Below the pieces are notes generated by a model. It saw only the letters and a list, made by a program, of their open reading frames with translations, did not search any database and was not told the DNA's origin. A stretch of 64,000 nt of DNA from Treponema parvum. GTDB lineage: Bacteria; Spirochaetota; Spirochaetia; Treponematales; Treponemataceae. Shown one piece after another: positions 52,601-60,134 of this stretch (the stretch's first letter is position 1; each line of letters begins with the position of its first letter). A program made the translations under genes and the position numbers. Location of the stretch: NCBI RefSeq assembly GCF_017893965.1, contig NZ_CP054142.1, forward strand, positions 1,798,001 through 1,862,000, in the 5' to 3' direction.

Positions 52601-52798
52601 CGCATTTACAATGCCGACGGCACTATAACCGATCCGGTAAAAAAGAATCGGGAGAAAGCCCCGTCGTCGGCTCGTACCGCTGATAAAAATGCCGAAGCAG
52701 TTCCGGAAAAAGAAAAAAACCTTGGCGCTTCTGCAGAGACAGATGCAGAAGAAAATGTCTCTTTAAAAAATATTGGCGAAGATGGTTCAAATGATTGA
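49664..52798 (+). CDS. smc: SMC-like chromosome segregation ATPase without a recognisable hinge
   Basis: A 1044-residue SMC-type protein. Walker A is GPNGCGKSN (31-39), signature LSGGEKTMTAVAL and Walker B PFCLLDEIDAALDD sit near residues 850-890, and long coiled coils lie between. The centre (about 380-560) is helical and low-complexity with no canonical Gly-rich SMC hinge. The protein is shorter than the usual about 1170 residues. A variable acidic tail follows the ATPase. The start is GTG with GAGG upstream. It presumably condenses or segregates the chromosome. Confidence 0.88.
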   Translation: MFLKNLEIFGFKSFADRIHIDFAEGITALLGPNGCGKSNVVDAIKWVLAENKSKSLRAAKMEDVIFNGTERRPPLNIAEVTLTIMNENSLLPLEVPEIAIKRRIYRSGENEYYINNSQVGPSEIKKLFMDTGIGKAAYSVMEQGKIDQILSSKPEDRRYLFEEAAGISRSKAECAEAERELERTRINLQQTEISLAEIKRSYDTLKTQSEKTIRYRKIKEEIFNNELDIQLLKLKGFIQDKSRSERDLEATEEKRNAVRAEIEEINNTLSENMDKVKAMQEEVYEKQAGLIGIQKEKNGKLDLAKQFNERSGEIKEKIAQLEAHGRAVQSRIDDLNDEIDERSAGLHEKDGQLSGISKNIKSFEQNITQAASLITENDKTAAECEKKIAELEKTHSALRGELGAITENIVTQLDLRLKEAGISSAAVNKAKDDLRNILEKLKIFLSGRKNIFADIASSNAAVGHKTETAAMTAERQTGQKSSEGNKSAAKEATEAFAEAERMLLQLEDAVNGYITATPQFLEEFLSPEGIITQKRKIDEKIRNNEEDSDKNKKRIASLESENSGLAKKIDEYKETLQKLRINEAQMQAEITAAKQQIELLRKNLVSEQNTLRSNEEELYTEQKRDKEVNEQILSIEQELAEIENRGKRLAEELKELDKKIIEGNSNVSGKQEKLKKKQEEQNKFQERYEHLSVSLSSLDTEIRNIKQNFSDTHSRDLMEFEERMYTLTAPAAVLREKLNEAKEVLKELGQVNLMAPEEFGEVKERYERQQTHYDDTKTSLENLERVSEEIKVKSTEMFLDTYNKIKKNFHNMFRRLFNGGRAELRLEDPQNVLTSGIEIFAQPPGKKLESIVLLSGGEKTMTAVALLFATYQVRPSPFCLLDEIDAALDDNNVSSFITSLRAFANVSQYIIITHNKKTVLGANTMLGVTMEESGVSKVIALRLDEDIKSAQKEEEFDANFVEEDVAPEEGVYIPPRPPKRIYNADGTITDPVKKNREKAPSSARTADKNAEAVPEKEKNLGASAETDAEENVSLKNIGEDGSND

Positions 52799-53174
52799 TT
52801 TTATATCCGAAAAAATAAACGATTTTGCCGAATTTGTCGGATCGAAAAAATACGTCGCTCTTTCTATCATAATTTTGATATTTTTGTCGCTATGCGCCCT
52901 GATCGTTTTTGTCGTATATCTTTTTTCTTCAGGAACAAAAAGTCTCGCACCGCAAGCGCTTCCGATAACGCAGGATTTCGAAGGCGATCAGCCGCTTTTG
53001 CTGCCCGAAGGACCTGAAATTTCCAACAGTTATGTTCTTTCCCGCCAGCCCAATCCTTTTTGGACAAACAAAGAAGAAAAACTTTGGTTTACGACTCCCG
53101 ATGCGGAGAGTCTCGAAGATCTAAAAAAAGCCGACGACGGCATGATAAACGATATTTTGGGAGCCGCACCGTGA
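52791..53174 (+). CDS. Single-pass membrane protein of unknown function
   Basis: A 127-residue protein. A short cytoplasmic N-terminus is followed by one strong transmembrane helix (VALSIIILIFLSLCALIVFVVYLF) and an acidic external tail. The ATG at 52791 overlaps the smc stop by 8 bp. Upstream in-frame starts (52773, 52782) are also possible. Its stop overlaps the next GTG (GTGA). No family recognised. Translational coupling on both sides suggests an operon smc-this gene-lipoprotein. Confidence 0.6.
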   Translation: MIDFISEKINDFAEFVGSKKYVALSIIILIFLSLCALIVFVVYLFSSGTKSLAPQALPITQDFEGDQPLLLPEGPEISNSYVLSRQPNPFWTNKEEKLWFTTPDAESLEDLKKADDGMINDILGAAP

Positions 53175-54979
53175 AACACTGTGTAAAATACTCCATAAAA
53201 AGATTTCTCTTTTTTACGATATCGGTATTGTCGGCCGGCCTTTTGTCAGTCTCATGCGTTTCAACTTCAAGCGCTTCGGGTGCGGATCAGACGGCGGCAT
53301 CAATCGCGACGAAAGACTTAGCCAATCCGCCCGCAAAGCAGGAAGATGAATACACGGCCGAACAAGAGCTGCCGTTAAAAGAGCAGGCATCCGATCAGAC
53401 GGACTCAGCCGATTTTGCCGGTTTGACAACAGAAGCTCCCTCCCCTGCGGCGGAAACACAGGACACGGCGGAAGAAAAGGACGCAGTAGAAACTCGGGAA
53501 GCAGCCGAATCACAAATCTCCGAAGGAAGCAGCGCTATAGAGGAACCTGTGATATACGATCTTCTCATAGATGAAACAAAAGAATTTCCTTCCGATACGG
53601 AAGTAGAGACGATTCTTGAAACACCCGTTCCCGAAGAATTGGTCGAGGCGGATTTTCGCGAGCGAAATGCGGCAACTCCGGCTATGCCCAAAATAATTTC
53701 CGAGAGCACGGAGGCGCAAAACGAAATACAGGCTCCAGATTCCGCGCAAACGCCGACGGCAGCGATCTCTCAGCGGGAGACGATGACGGCACTCTCGCAG
53801 CGAGAGGCGATAACGGCGCAAAATATTCCTGAAGTACAGGGCAAAGAAGTAAAGCCGTCAGCGGCAGCGCAAGATTCAGTTCCTACCGCCGACCAGGCCT
53901 CCCTAGAGGACTCGCCCTCCGCCCCGTCCGCGGCGCCGCCTGTTCCTTCCCGTTCCGTTTCCATAAAGAAAAATCAATACTTGGACGTAGAATATCCGGG
54001 CAGCGGGTGGATCTACATGGGCGGCGCTGAAAAAGAAAACAAGATGACGTTTTTCGGTAAAAAAATTTCATCGGAAAATACGGTCTTTATTCTCCGTTCA
54101 AGGGTTCCGGGAACAACTCTTTTGCATTTTTATAAAAACGATCTCCTTACGGGAAACTACATAGACGATTATCTTGAAGTAATAATAGAAAACGAAACGG
54201 CAGGATCGCCTCAAACGCATGTAAAGGCGCCATCCTACGCCGACATAGTTCCGCCCGAACCGGACAGAACCTTATTGGAAGAAAAGCAGATACCTAAGGA
54301 TAAGGAGACGGGAAATCCGACAGAAGCTGATTTTGCAAAAGCCAAGCCGACCGGAAATTCAGCTGAGGCAAGCTTTGCACAGCCCCAAGCCGACCAAACT
54401 CAACCGCAATCCGCACTTCGATCCGATTCTTTTAAAGCAACTACTACGACGGCGCAGGCAGCCCAAATGCCGCTAAACGCGGAAAATTCCGGTTCGAACG
54501 CGGGAAGAACCGTCGTACAGGCAACGGGAAGCGACGGCCGCTCATATCAGGTTCAAGAAGCTCAGAATCAAGAAAATTCGGCGTCTGAGAATATGCCTCC
54601 CGTATCCGGCCGAAACCAAACCGTAGCATCCGAAAGCACGGCCGTTATCATCAATCAAAATCAGAACGCCGAAACTTCGGAAGCTAACGACATGACTTCG
54701 TCCGATATTCTAAAAAACGCTCAAGAAGCGTATGACAAAGGACTCTACGAAAAATCTCTTTCGCTTTTGACGGATTTTTTTGAAAAATCCCAGACGGACG
54801 TCGACAAGGCCCTGTATCTTCAAGGACAAAATTTTGAAGCTGAATCTCCGATTAAGAATATAAAAAACGCCATAGATTCGTACGACACGATCGTTAAAAA
54901 TTTTCGACAAAGCCCCCTGTGGCAAAACGCAAGAGAACGCAGCATATATTTAAAACGATTTTATATAGACATAAGATAA
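53171..54979 (+). CDS. Lipoprotein with low-complexity middle and TPR-like C-terminus
   Basis: A 602-residue protein starting at GTG 53171, which overlaps the preceding stop. Signal peptide with Cys29 (LSVSC). Residues about 30-300 are Glu/Ala/Ser/Thr-rich and poorly ordered. A beta-rich block near residues 260-345 (LDVEYPGSGWIYMGGAEKE) follows. Another low-complexity stretch precedes a C-terminal TPR-like domain (KNAQEAYDKGLYEKSLSLL...YLQGQNFEAES). The architecture suggests an envelope scaffold, but no function is established. Confidence 0.75.
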   Translation: MKHCVKYSIKRFLFFTISVLSAGLLSVSCVSTSSASGADQTAASIATKDLANPPAKQEDEYTAEQELPLKEQASDQTDSADFAGLTTEAPSPAAETQDTAEEKDAVETREAAESQISEGSSAIEEPVIYDLLIDETKEFPSDTEVETILETPVPEELVEADFRERNAATPAMPKIISESTEAQNEIQAPDSAQTPTAAISQRETMTALSQREAITAQNIPEVQGKEVKPSAAAQDSVPTADQASLEDSPSAPSAAPPVPSRSVSIKKNQYLDVEYPGSGWIYMGGAEKENKMTFFGKKISSENTVFILRSRVPGTTLLHFYKNDLLTGNYIDDYLEVIIENETAGSPQTHVKAPSYADIVPPEPDRTLLEEKQIPKDKETGNPTEADFAKAKPTGNSAEASFAQPQADQTQPQSALRSDSFKATTTTAQAAQMPLNAENSGSNAGRTVVQATGSDGRSYQVQEAQNQENSASENMPPVSGRNQTVASESTAVIINQNQNAETSEANDMTSSDILKNAQEAYDKGLYEKSLSLLTDFFEKSQTDVDKALYLQGQNFEAESPIKNIKNAIDSYDTIVKNFRQSPLWQNARERSIYLKRFYIDIR

Positions 54980-55031
54980 TTTCGCTCTTTTGTTATAAAA
55001 TAAAATTTTCGCGGGGTACAAGAGGTATAAA

Positions 55032-55754
55032 ATGAAAAATAAGATAAAAAATTCGGCCGTGATCTTTGCGATACTCATAGCGGCAATCTTTACGTCGTCA
55101 TGCGCAACCGGACGGTTCGGACGTGAAATGCGTACCGTCTCCGTCATAGGCACCGGCGTCGTCTCGATAAAGCCCGATCAAGCTACGATCGTAATGTCCG
55201 TCCGCACGTCTAATGCGGATTTACAAACGGCAGTACAGGACAATGCAAAAAAGATGAATTCGGTTCAACAGGCTGTCTTGTCAGTAGGTCTTTCAAAAGA
55301 CGATATTTCCACGCAAAATTACAATATCCATCGGGAATACACGTGGGAAAACAACCGCCAGATATTCGGCAACTATAGGGTTTCAAATGAAATTCTTGTG
55401 ACGGTCAGCGACATAGAAAAAGCCGGAACTCTAATCGACACGGCGGTAAAGGCCGGAGCGAACGAATTTTCTTCTTTGAACTTCGGCGTAAGCGATACGA
55501 CAGGAGCCGTAGAACAAGCCAGAATTCTCGCAATGGAAAAGGCGGAAAAAGCGGCTAAAATTCTTGCAACCACGGGAGGAACAAGCATAGGAAAAATAGT
55601 TTCCATTCAGGAAGATTATGTGCCGTACAACGATTCCACAAGGATGCTAAACGACGGCATGCTCATGTCCGCAAAGGCCGCCGGCCCAACGCCTATTAAC
55701 GCAGGCAATACCGACATAAGCGTAACCGTACACGTAACCTACGCCTTGCAATAA
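55032..55754 (+). CDS. SIMPL-domain (DUF541) lipoprotein
   Basis: A 240-residue lipoprotein. The signal peptide ends FTSSC (Cys24). The mature part is a SIMPL/DUF541 domain with VIGTGVVSIKPDQATIVMSV at the start and GKIVSIQEDYV near the end. Members form periplasmic or surface oligomers of uncertain role. AAGAGG precedes the ATG. serS follows after 27 bp. Confidence 0.88.
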   Translation: MKNKIKNSAVIFAILIAAIFTSSCATGRFGREMRTVSVIGTGVVSIKPDQATIVMSVRTSNADLQTAVQDNAKKMNSVQQAVLSVGLSKDDISTQNYNIHREYTWENNRQIFGNYRVSNEILVTVSDIEKAGTLIDTAVKAGANEFSSLNFGVSDTTGAVEQARILAMEKAEKAAKILATTGGTSIGKIVSIQEDYVPYNDSTRMLNDGMLMSAKAAGPTPINAGNTDISVTVHVTYALQ

Positions 55755-55774
55755 AAACAAGGGACGGATAAAAT
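55746..55774 (+). promoter_or_regulatory. serS promoter (leaderless geometry)
   Basis: TTGCAA (55746-55751) and TAAAAT (55769-55774) are exactly 17 bases apart. The -10 ends 7 bases before the ATG at 55782, and no Shine-Dalgarno is seen. The -35 lies within the end of the SIMPL gene. Confidence 0.5.
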
Positions 55775-55781
55775 AATCGCT

Positions 55782-57086
55782 ATGTTGGATTACAAATTTA
55801 TAAAAGATAACCTTGACGCGGTAAAGAAAAATATTCAAAACCGCAATATGACGGCCGATGCGGACACAGTAGTCGATCTTTATGATAAACGCACCGCTTT
55901 GGTAACCGAAAAACAGAATTTGCAGCAAAAACGCAATGCCAATGCCGAATCGATGAAGGGCAAGCTTGACGGCGAAACGCGGGCAAATCTGATCGCGGAA
56001 GGCAAGGCAATAAAAGAAAAGATTGCAGTGGTAGAAAAATCGCTTGAAGAATGTGAAGAAAAACTCGAAGACGCCGCGCGTAAAATTCCCAACATGTGCA
56101 GCCCCGAAGCTCCCGTAGGAAAGTTGGACAGTGAGAATCTTGAAGTAAAAAAGGTCGGAAGCCCAAGAAGATTTTCTTTTAAACCGAAGGATCACATAAC
56201 GCTGGGCGAAGAACTTGATCTCATAGATTTCGAGCGAGGAACGAAAGTGTCGGGGCCGAAATTCTATTACCTAAAAAATGAAGCCGTTTTTTTGGAACAG
56301 GCGCTCATAATGTATGCGCTGAACACCTTACGAAAACACGGTTTTACGCCCTTTATCACTCCGGACATAGCCCGCGAAGAGGTATTAAAAGGAATAGGAT
56401 TTAATCCGAGAGGAAACGAATCGAACGTATATGCTCTTGAAGGTGAAAATACCTGCCTTGTAGCCACGGCGGAAATTACGCTCGGCGGCTATCATTCGGG
56501 CGAGATACTCGATAAATCAGAACTGCCGCTCTTTTATTGCGGACTTTCGCACTGCTTTAGGCGGGAAGCAGGAGCTGCAGGACAATTCAGCAAGGGCTTG
56601 TACCGCGTGCACCAGTTTGACAAGGTCGAAATGTTCGTATACTGCCTGCCCGAAGACTCGGATAAAATTCACGAAAAGCTGCGCCTTATCGAAGAAGAAA
56701 TCTTTAGCGCGCTGGGCATTCCGTTCCGCGTCGTAGATACATGTACCGGCGATCTGGGGGCGCCAGCATACCGAAAGTGGGATCTCGAAGCATGGATGCC
56801 GGGACGCAACGACGGCGAATACGGTGAAGTTACTTCAACCTCAAACTGTACGGACTACCAAAGCCGACGCCTTAATGTCCGCTATAAGGACGAAGACGGT
56901 AAGAATAAATTCGTCCATATGCTGAACGGAACCGCAATAGCGGCGGGTCGCGCCATGCTTGCTATTCTCGAAAACTATCAGAATGAAGACGGCTCCGTCA
57001 CTGTCCCCGAAGTTTTAGTTCCGTACTGCGGTTTCGACAAAATAGTACCCAAACCTAAAAAAACGGGCGTTAATAAAAACGCATAA
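55782..57086 (+). CDS. serS: Seryl-tRNA synthetase
   Basis: A 434-residue class II synthetase. The N-terminal coiled-coil arm (about 1-110) contacts the long variable arm of tRNA-Ser. Motif 2 (HCFRREAGAAGQFSKGLYRVHQFDKVEMF) and motif 3 (NGTAIAAGRAMLAILEN) are complete. Standard length. No T-box or other leader is seen. Confidence 0.97.
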   Translation: MLDYKFIKDNLDAVKKNIQNRNMTADADTVVDLYDKRTALVTEKQNLQQKRNANAESMKGKLDGETRANLIAEGKAIKEKIAVVEKSLEECEEKLEDAARKIPNMCSPEAPVGKLDSENLEVKKVGSPRRFSFKPKDHITLGEELDLIDFERGTKVSGPKFYYLKNEAVFLEQALIMYALNTLRKHGFTPFITPDIAREEVLKGIGFNPRGNESNVYALEGENTCLVATAEITLGGYHSGEILDKSELPLFYCGLSHCFRREAGAAGQFSKGLYRVHQFDKVEMFVYCLPEDSDKIHEKLRLIEEEIFSALGIPFRVVDTCTGDLGAPAYRKWDLEAWMPGRNDGEYGEVTSTSNCTDYQSRRLNVRYKDEDGKNKFVHMLNGTAIAAGRAMLAILENYQNEDGSVTVPEVLVPYCGFDKIVPKPKKTGVNKNA

Positions 57087-57104
57087 AACAACTGCGGAAG
57101 GCTT

Positions 57105-58235
57105 ATGCAACAGAATAACTATACAAAAGGCGTTTTTTATCTTCTGCTTTTTATCTGTATCATAGCATCCGGAGTAATTTTAAAACTTGCAGCGGCAATA
57201 GTTGTGCCCGTAGTCTTTTCAATACTTTTGTCCCTTGTGATGCTGCCGCTCTTACGCAAGTTGCAATCCAAATTTCATATTCCTTGGATCTTTTCCGCCG
57301 TGCTCATACTGCTCATTTCCATGGTTTTCATAGCGGCAACGGGAAACTTGCTTATTTCAAGCCTGCGCCGAATTCTTTCGCTTTATCCGCGCTATGAAAT
57401 ACGCCTTAAAACCATATATGAAGTTTTTGCAAAGACATTCCGATTGCCCTTCAACGAAACCTACAGTCTCATGGAAAACCTTTGGGATCAGCTCGGAATA
57501 AGAAATGCGATCCAGAGCGCCGTTCTTACGCTTTCAGGCGACCTTATCTCCTTTTCCAAAACTTTTATGATGATAATGCTCCTTATCCTTTTTCTGGTAA
57601 GCGAATTGCATTATATGCGGGAAAAAATAAACGTAGCCTTTCCCACCCCTAAGTTGAAAGGGCGCGTCAAACATGTTTTTAACAATATAATCCGCGAAAT
57701 CACTAATTTTATTTCAATAAAATTCATTATTTCATTTGCCACAGGAGCGCTCGTAGGAACAGGTACGTACTTCGTAGGCTTGGAATTTCCGGTGGTTTGG
57801 GGATTTATAGCCTTTATTTTAAATTTTATTCCGAATTTCGGCTCGATTTTTTCATCCGTACTTACAATATTTTTCGCACTGATACAGTTTTATCCGGCCG
57901 TAATGCCTACAGTCATAGTCGCCTGTATTATGATCGTGGTAAACGTTTCGCTCGGTACCATTCTTGAGCCCAGAATAACAGGTTCCAATCTGGGCCTTTC
58001 GCCGTTTATAATTCTGGTAAGCCTTTCCATATGGGGAGAAATGTGGGGTTTTGCGGGTTTTTTACTAGCAGTTCCGGTAACGGTCATATTAAAAATAATA
58101 TGTGAAAACATTTCTTTTTTGCATCCCATAGCGATTTTTTTAGGCAATCATCCGGAAGAAACTAAAAAGCAATTGTCCGCCGTAGACGAAAGCGAACAAA
58201 CATCACCTGAAACCGAAAGCGAGAATAAGTTATAA
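57105..58235 (+). CDS. AI-2E family (PerM-type) membrane transporter
   Basis: A 376-residue polytopic protein with about eight hydrophobic helices. The family block GPVIWGFIAFILNFIPNFGS-like (here EFPVVWGFIAFILNFIP) and the segment LGTILEPRITGSNLGLSPF are typical of the AI-2E/PerM superfamily. Members export small molecules or exchange sodium and protons. A GGAAGG site precedes the ATG. The transcript ends at the hairpin 58267-58298. Confidence 0.9.
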   Translation: MQQNNYTKGVFYLLLFICIIASGVILKLAAAIVVPVVFSILLSLVMLPLLRKLQSKFHIPWIFSAVLILLISMVFIAATGNLLISSLRRILSLYPRYEIRLKTIYEVFAKTFRLPFNETYSLMENLWDQLGIRNAIQSAVLTLSGDLISFSKTFMMIMLLILFLVSELHYMREKINVAFPTPKLKGRVKHVFNNIIREITNFISIKFIISFATGALVGTGTYFVGLEFPVVWGFIAFILNFIPNFGSIFSSVLTIFFALIQFYPAVMPTVIVACIMIVVNVSLGTILEPRITGSNLGLSPFIILVSLSIWGEMWGFAGFLLAVPVTVILKIICENISFLHPIAIFLGNHPEETKKQLSAVDESEQTSPETESENKL

Positions 58236-58266
58236 ACCGGCGTACCTCCATGTACATCGGTTTATG

Positions 58267-58298
58267 GCGAATTTTGGCAAAGCCAAAATATCGCTTTT
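58267..58298 (+). terminator. PerM gene terminator
   Basis: GCGA plus ATTTTGGC (58267-58278) pairs with GCCAAAAT..TCGC (58282-58294) around AAA, with one bulged A, followed by TTTT. It reads as an intrinsic terminator. Confidence 0.6.
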
Positions 58299-58373
58299 AC
58301 ATATTTTGCCGCCATCCATGGCGATACTTGATTTAGACAAACGTCGTTTATTAACTGTGCGCAAAGAGCGCAT

Positions 58374-58420
58374 AAATTCAACAGTCTCCAAAATTGATAT
58401 TTTGTTCGACTGTTGAATTT
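58374..58420. terminator. Perfect 13-bp inverted repeat between convergent genes
   Basis: AAATTCAACAGTC (58374-58386) pairs with GACTGTTGAATTT (58408-58420) across 21 nt. It overlaps the stop of the minus-strand gene. It is either a second bidirectional terminator or part of a small intergenic repeat; CCATCCATGGC-like symmetric words lie just to the left (58311-58322). Confidence 0.5.
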
Positions 58421-59336
58421 AAACGAACAGATTTTTCGTAGTCATTTCATAGACAAAACGGATATCTTCTTCCTTCATCGACGTAAAACGGCACACAGCG
58501 CACTTTCTTACGCCGTCATCCGCCGAATACACGGTGCGGACAACAAAAAGCGTTTCCACTTCCCGCGCTGCAGCAGGCCTTATATCCACAGGGAATGACA
58601 GTATCGCAGAATATTCAATATCTTTTTTAAGCGGAAATTCTTTAGTATCCCCGCCTATGACTATGCACTCATGGTCAACATACAGGGCTTTAAGACTTTC
58701 TCTCCGGCTCTGGATAGGCTTAAAACCTTCCCGTCTTTCTACAAGATAGCGGCATACGGGTATCAGATAAACCCCGTTCCCCACTTCTTTTTGTTTTTTT
58801 GCATCGCCTACAAAGGATTCAAGATATTTTTTTGCATCTCCGCTCCGGTCGGAAGGAATATCGCTCCAAATCGGTTTTGAAAAAAGTTTATAGCCGTCGG
58901 CCGAACTGCAAAATATGTGAACGTCTTTTTTATTGTCCGTAAGATAGTGAATATCGGCTTTAAACGTGCTGATCTTGTCTACGGGCACTTCCGTGATCCT
59001 GTTTATTTCCGAAGGAATTGCAAGAGCAAGCCCGGAAGAAACGTGCGTCATCTTTGTAATAAAACAGAGTCCCAGCCTGTTAAAATAAAATTCAACGCGG
59101 ACATCCTTCCCCTCAAAGGAAGACGCCGCCTGCGGAGGATTTTTAAGCAAAATTATTCCCTGATCCAAAACAGTCATTTTTTCAGGCTGGAGAGCAACGG
59201 GGAAAACCGCACTGGACGCCGAATGAACGGAAGACAAAGGAAGATCTTCAAGCAAGGTTACCGTTACCGGGACATTTCCATCCTGCAAATATTTCAGAAC
59301 CAATTCACGTTCAATTCCTGTAAGTTTATTCTGCAT
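58419..59336 (-). CDS. Conserved hypothetical, PilZ-like C-terminus
   Basis: A 305-residue cytoplasmic protein. The C-terminal half (FPLKKDIEYSAILSFPVDI...FVVRTVYSADDGVRKCAVCRF) resembles a PilZ beta-barrel, and basic residues (LVERREGF) occur before it. The N-terminal half may be a second, degenerate barrel. It resembles spirochaete-restricted families of the DUF1577 kind. If the reading is right it would be a c-di-GMP effector; the RxxxR/DxSxxG motif is not clear-cut. The start overlaps the upstream lipoprotein gene by 11 bp. Confidence 0.5.
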   Translation of the reverse strand: MQNKLTGIERELVLKYLQDGNVPVTVTLLEDLPLSSVHSASSAVFPVALQPEKMTVLDQGIILLKNPPQAASSFEGKDVRVEFYFNRLGLCFITKMTHVSSGLALAIPSEINRITEVPVDKISTFKADIHYLTDNKKDVHIFCSSADGYKLFSKPIWSDIPSDRSGDAKKYLESFVGDAKKQKEVGNGVYLIPVCRYLVERREGFKPIQSRRESLKALYVDHECIVIGGDTKEFPLKKDIEYSAILSFPVDIRPAAAREVETLFVVRTVYSADDGVRKCAVCRFTSMKEEDIRFVYEMTTKNLFV

Positions 59337-59958
59337 TTTCAGCCGTCCGTATGTTTTTTATTTGTATTTGATTTATCTTCCAATCGGAATTCCGATTTAA
59401 ATATACAAAGACGTCAAGCAAGACATCTTTACCGGTAAAACGAACGGGAACGCCGAAGGTTTCATCTTTTATAAAAGGAGTTCCGTATATTCTGCCGTTA
59501 AAGATATTTTTTTCGGCTTTAAAAAACAGCTTTATATCCGAAAGAAAGAATACCAGAGCGTATTTTTTTTCAGCGTCGATATAAGATTCCGCGCTGCTGC
59601 CATCCAGAAAAGCGTTACAAAACCCGTCGAGAACGGCTTTGGCGTCCTGTGTGAGAGATGAAGTGTCTAAACTGCCGAATCCTTCAATAAACGGATATAC
59701 GGGGTCGCCCCTTTTCAAAGCGGAAAGCGCATAAGTCTGCGGGGTAAGATCCACGTCGCTTTCCATTCCGCCGAGCTTTTCTGTATTGCGTTTAAGAGCA
59801 AAGGGCTCAAGTTCGTTTTCCCAGTCAATCCTGCGCTCCGACATCAAAGTCATGAGAGTTTTATCTTTGCCGCCCGATTCGACAGGAGAGCCTATATTAG
59901 AACAGGCAAAAAAGACGGGACTTACAGCAGAAATACAGATTAAAACACATTTCCACAT
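59326..59958 (-). CDS. Hypothetical lipoprotein
   Basis: A 210-residue protein. The start MWKCVLICISAVSPVFFAC gives a signal peptide and lipobox Cys19. A longer frame from 60021 lacks this logic. The mature region has Asp/Glu-rich helices and ends in strands (FTGKDVLLDVFVYLNRNSDWKINQIQI), somewhat like NTF2/DUF4864 folds. A TATATT hexamer (59965-59970) with extended TG lies 6 bases before the ATG. Co-transcribed with the PilZ-like gene by overlap. Confidence 0.6.
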   Translation of the reverse strand: MWKCVLICISAVSPVFFACSNIGSPVESGGKDKTLMTLMSERRIDWENELEPFALKRNTEKLGGMESDVDLTPQTYALSALKRGDPVYPFIEGFGSLDTSSLTQDAKAVLDGFCNAFLDGSSAESYIDAEKKYALVFFLSDIKLFFKAEKNIFNGRIYGTPFIKDETFGVPVRFTGKDVLLDVFVYLNRNSDWKINQIQIKNIRTAENAE

Positions 59959-60078
59959 ATAAAAAATATACCACAGCCTTCTGAAATAAAAAAGCTGTCT
60001 GTTAAATTGCATAGCGAGCAAATCTTCAGATTCAGGCTTTTTAGGTATTTCCTTTTTTGGGGATTTTAGTATACTTTA

Positions 60079-60116
60079 TTTACTAAAACATTGTATTTAC
60101 AAATATTATGTAAATA
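60079..60116 (+). promoter_or_regulatory. Promoter with palindromic operator-like element before ATPase gene
   Basis: TATTTAC (60094-60100) and GTAAATA (60110-60116) form an inverted repeat that brackets a TATTAT (60104-60109) -10 candidate. A TTTACT -35 candidate lies at 60079-60084 (19-base spacing). An AAGAGG ribosome-binding site follows. Confidence 0.4.
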
Positions 60117-60134
60117 AGTTACAAGAGGCATAGA

